From positions 35,865 to 99,864 of the forward strand of contig NZ_RQZH01000005.1 in the NCBI RefSeq assembly GCF_003932845.1: a DNA stretch of 64,000 nt, written 5' to 3'. The notes below the pieces were generated by a model that ran no database searches, was not told the DNA's origin, and saw nothing but the letters and a program-made list of their open reading frames with translations. This document shows, piece by piece, positions 63,059 to 64,000 of this stretch; positions within the stretch are counted from its first letter, which is position 1; every line of letters begins with the position of its first letter. The translations under genes and the position numbers were made by a program. This DNA is from Prevotella sp. OH937_COT-195 (GTDB lineage: Bacteria > Bacteroidota > Bacteroidia > Bacteroidales > Bacteroidaceae).

Positions 63059-63682
63059 TTATATCTTATTGTTTGTTTCTGTTATTTGTTTTGAGAACCA
63101 TTCGTTTATGGCGGTGTCGTAATGACTGCTCACACCGAATGCCTTGCACGCCAAAGCACGACGTTGCTCGCGCGTTGTCTCTGCTCCCTGCCGGGCAAGG
63201 ATGTCGAGCAACTCGGAATACTGCGCCTTACTCGGAATTATTACCACGTCTTCGAAATTCTTGGCAGCGGCACGAATGAGCGATATGCCTCCGATGTCTA
63301 TCTTCTCGATGATGTCCTGCTCGCTACTCGAAGCGTTGCTTACGGTCTGTTCGAACGGGTAAAGATCTACAATCACGAGGTCTATGTCGGGAATGTCGTA
63401 CTCTTTCATCTGTTCCTTGTCGCCTGCATTGTCGCGACGTGCCAATATTCCTCCGAAAATCTTCGGATGCAGAGTCTTTACCCTGCCACCGAGAATCGAC
63501 GGATAGGTCGTGACACTCTCAACGGCCTGACATTCATACCCCAGCGACTCGATGAACTTTCGTGTGCCGCCGGTTGAAAGAAACTGCACTCCTGCAGCGT
63601 TCAACTTGGCAAGCAGTTCATCCAAACCATCTTTGTGGAAAACCGAAACCAACGCCGTCTTAATCTGTTTTGTTCCAACCAT
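63059..63682 (-). CDS. purH: IMP cyclohydrolase domain of PurH, without the formyltransferase domain
   Basis: The 207-residue protein matches only the N-terminal MGS-like IMP cyclohydrolase domain of PurH, which closes the IMP ring. Motifs include STGGTRKFIESLG, TYPSILGGRVKTLHPKI, DLVIVDLYPFEQTV and IEKIDIGGISLIRAA. The usual bifunctional enzyme has about 510 residues. Here it stops cleanly at TETNNKI after the domain end, with no following AICAR transformylase reading frame; mreB starts 1 bp later. This suggests a split purH whose second half is encoded elsewhere. It heads the mre operon. Confidence 0.9.
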   Translation of the reverse strand: MVGTKQIKTALVSVFHKDGLDELLAKLNAAGVQFLSTGGTRKFIESLGYECQAVESVTTYPSILGGRVKTLHPKIFGGILARRDNAGDKEQMKEYDIPDIDLVIVDLYPFEQTVSNASSSEQDIIEKIDIGGISLIRAAAKNFEDVVIIPSKAQYSELLDILARQGAETTREQRRALACKAFGVSSHYDTAINEWFSKQITETNNKI

Positions 63683-63710
63683 TAGTTGTTCTTATTTATA
63701 AATCAGTTTG

Positions 63711-63718
63711 CAAAAGTA
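63711..63718 (-). promoter_or_regulatory. -7 element upstream of purH
   Basis: The complement reads TACTTTTG, matching TAnnTTTG, about 30 bp upstream of the purH start. No -33 TTTG at the right spacing is visible. Confidence 0.4.
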
Positions 63719-63790
63719 CAAAAAAAAAGGAGTTCTCACAAGACAAACAGACATAAAAAACTTAAAATCTTCTCTTTTAAACAAGTTGTA

Positions 63791-64000
63791 GAGTCCAACA
63801 GCAAATGCAAAATTAGTGAAAATTTTTGAAGAAACAATTTATCGGTGTATCGAAATTGATTTTTCTCTTGGTCTTCCGTTCAATTTCTTTTGAATATTCA
63901 TGATACGTTTGTGACTGAATTCGTCAAAATCCGCTTTCTTTGGAATGTATTTTCTGATGAGTCTGTTTGCGTTTTCGACACTTCCTTTCTGCCATGAAGC
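63791..64000 (-). mobile_element. 3' end of an IS30-family insertion sequence, frameshifted transposase (partial)
   Basis: On the minus strand the window edge encodes SWQKGSVENANRLIRKYIPK and then IMNIQKKLNGRPREK, the C-terminal DDE-domain pattern of IS30 transposases. After PREK the frame runs into SISIHR and a stop (63839-63841). Shifting one base gives KINFDTPINCFFKNFH and a stop at 63813, the expected ending. A run of five A at the shift point suggests a 1-bp deletion. The IS end is probably near 63785-63816. The rest lies outside the window. Confidence 0.8.

Overview
The window is a stretch of core chromosome from a Bacteroidales bacterium, probably Prevotellaceae-like. The evidence is gene content: PorX, a PorW/SprE-like lipoprotein, GldH, DUF4834, DUF1599 and DUF4840 proteins, a TonB-dependent receptor, and the order purH-mreB-mreC-mreD-mrdA-rodA. 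Promoters also fit: many genes carry the Bacteroidetes-type pair TTTG-N19/20-TAnnTTTG. Genus cannot be fixed from the sequence alone. The left end cuts an mlaE gene and the right end cuts an IS30-type transposase.

Layout. 1-1.3 kb: MlaE/MlaF lipid transport. 1.3-5.9 kb (minus): a lipoprotein, der, era, fabH, rpmF, yceD. 6-12 kb (plus): mutS2, a sensor histidine kinase, and a BlaI-type repressor with a BlaR1-type M56/TonB protein behind three matching operator dyads. 12.5-23.2 kb (minus): a BtuB-like TonB receptor, an LpxA-like acyltransferase, a tripartite RND efflux operon and the CCA-adding enzyme. 23.6-28.8 kb (plus): a lipoprotein, DUF1599, a MauE/DoxX-like gene fused in frame to triosephosphate isomerase, a SPOR protein, folE and a DUF4840 lipoprotein. 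28.8-30.2 kb: tRNA-Pro and an orphan Toprim/JetD-like protein. 30.6-37.7 kb (plus): aroA, a small membrane protein, PorW-like, PorX, tsaE. 37.9-44 kb: trxA and dnaE (minus), then psd, pssA and DUF4834 (plus). 44-50.5 kb: an OmpA-family protein, lipoproteins, pyrH, birA, tadA and rsmI. 51-53.6 kb: an AI-2E-family permease, tRNA-Lys and a repeat-rich gap. 54.3-57.3 kb: holB, ricT-like, gldH. 57.3-63.7 kb (minus): the rod-shape operon rodA-mrdA-mreD-mreC-mreB, with an IMP-cyclohydrolase-only purH at its head.

The most interesting structure is noncoding. Five intergenic gaps (12.2, 23.3, 29.1, 37.8 and 52.8 kb) hold short degenerate arrays with an exact 22-bp period. Each unit is an imperfect 17-bp dyad of the form CAAWWY-N5-RWWTTG plus a 5-bp spacer, and all five arrays point the same way. 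Two of these gaps (12.0 and 52.4 kb) also hold a 201-202 bp element with 20-bp terminal inverted repeats bounded by TTAA. The two copies are inverted relative to each other and look like a MITE. I know of no description of the 22-bp arrays, but could not search. Other points of note: the MauE-TIM fusion, the single-domain PurH, the orphan Toprim gene, an Era with about 30 extra residues, and several genes whose -7 element lies only 4 nt before the start codon.
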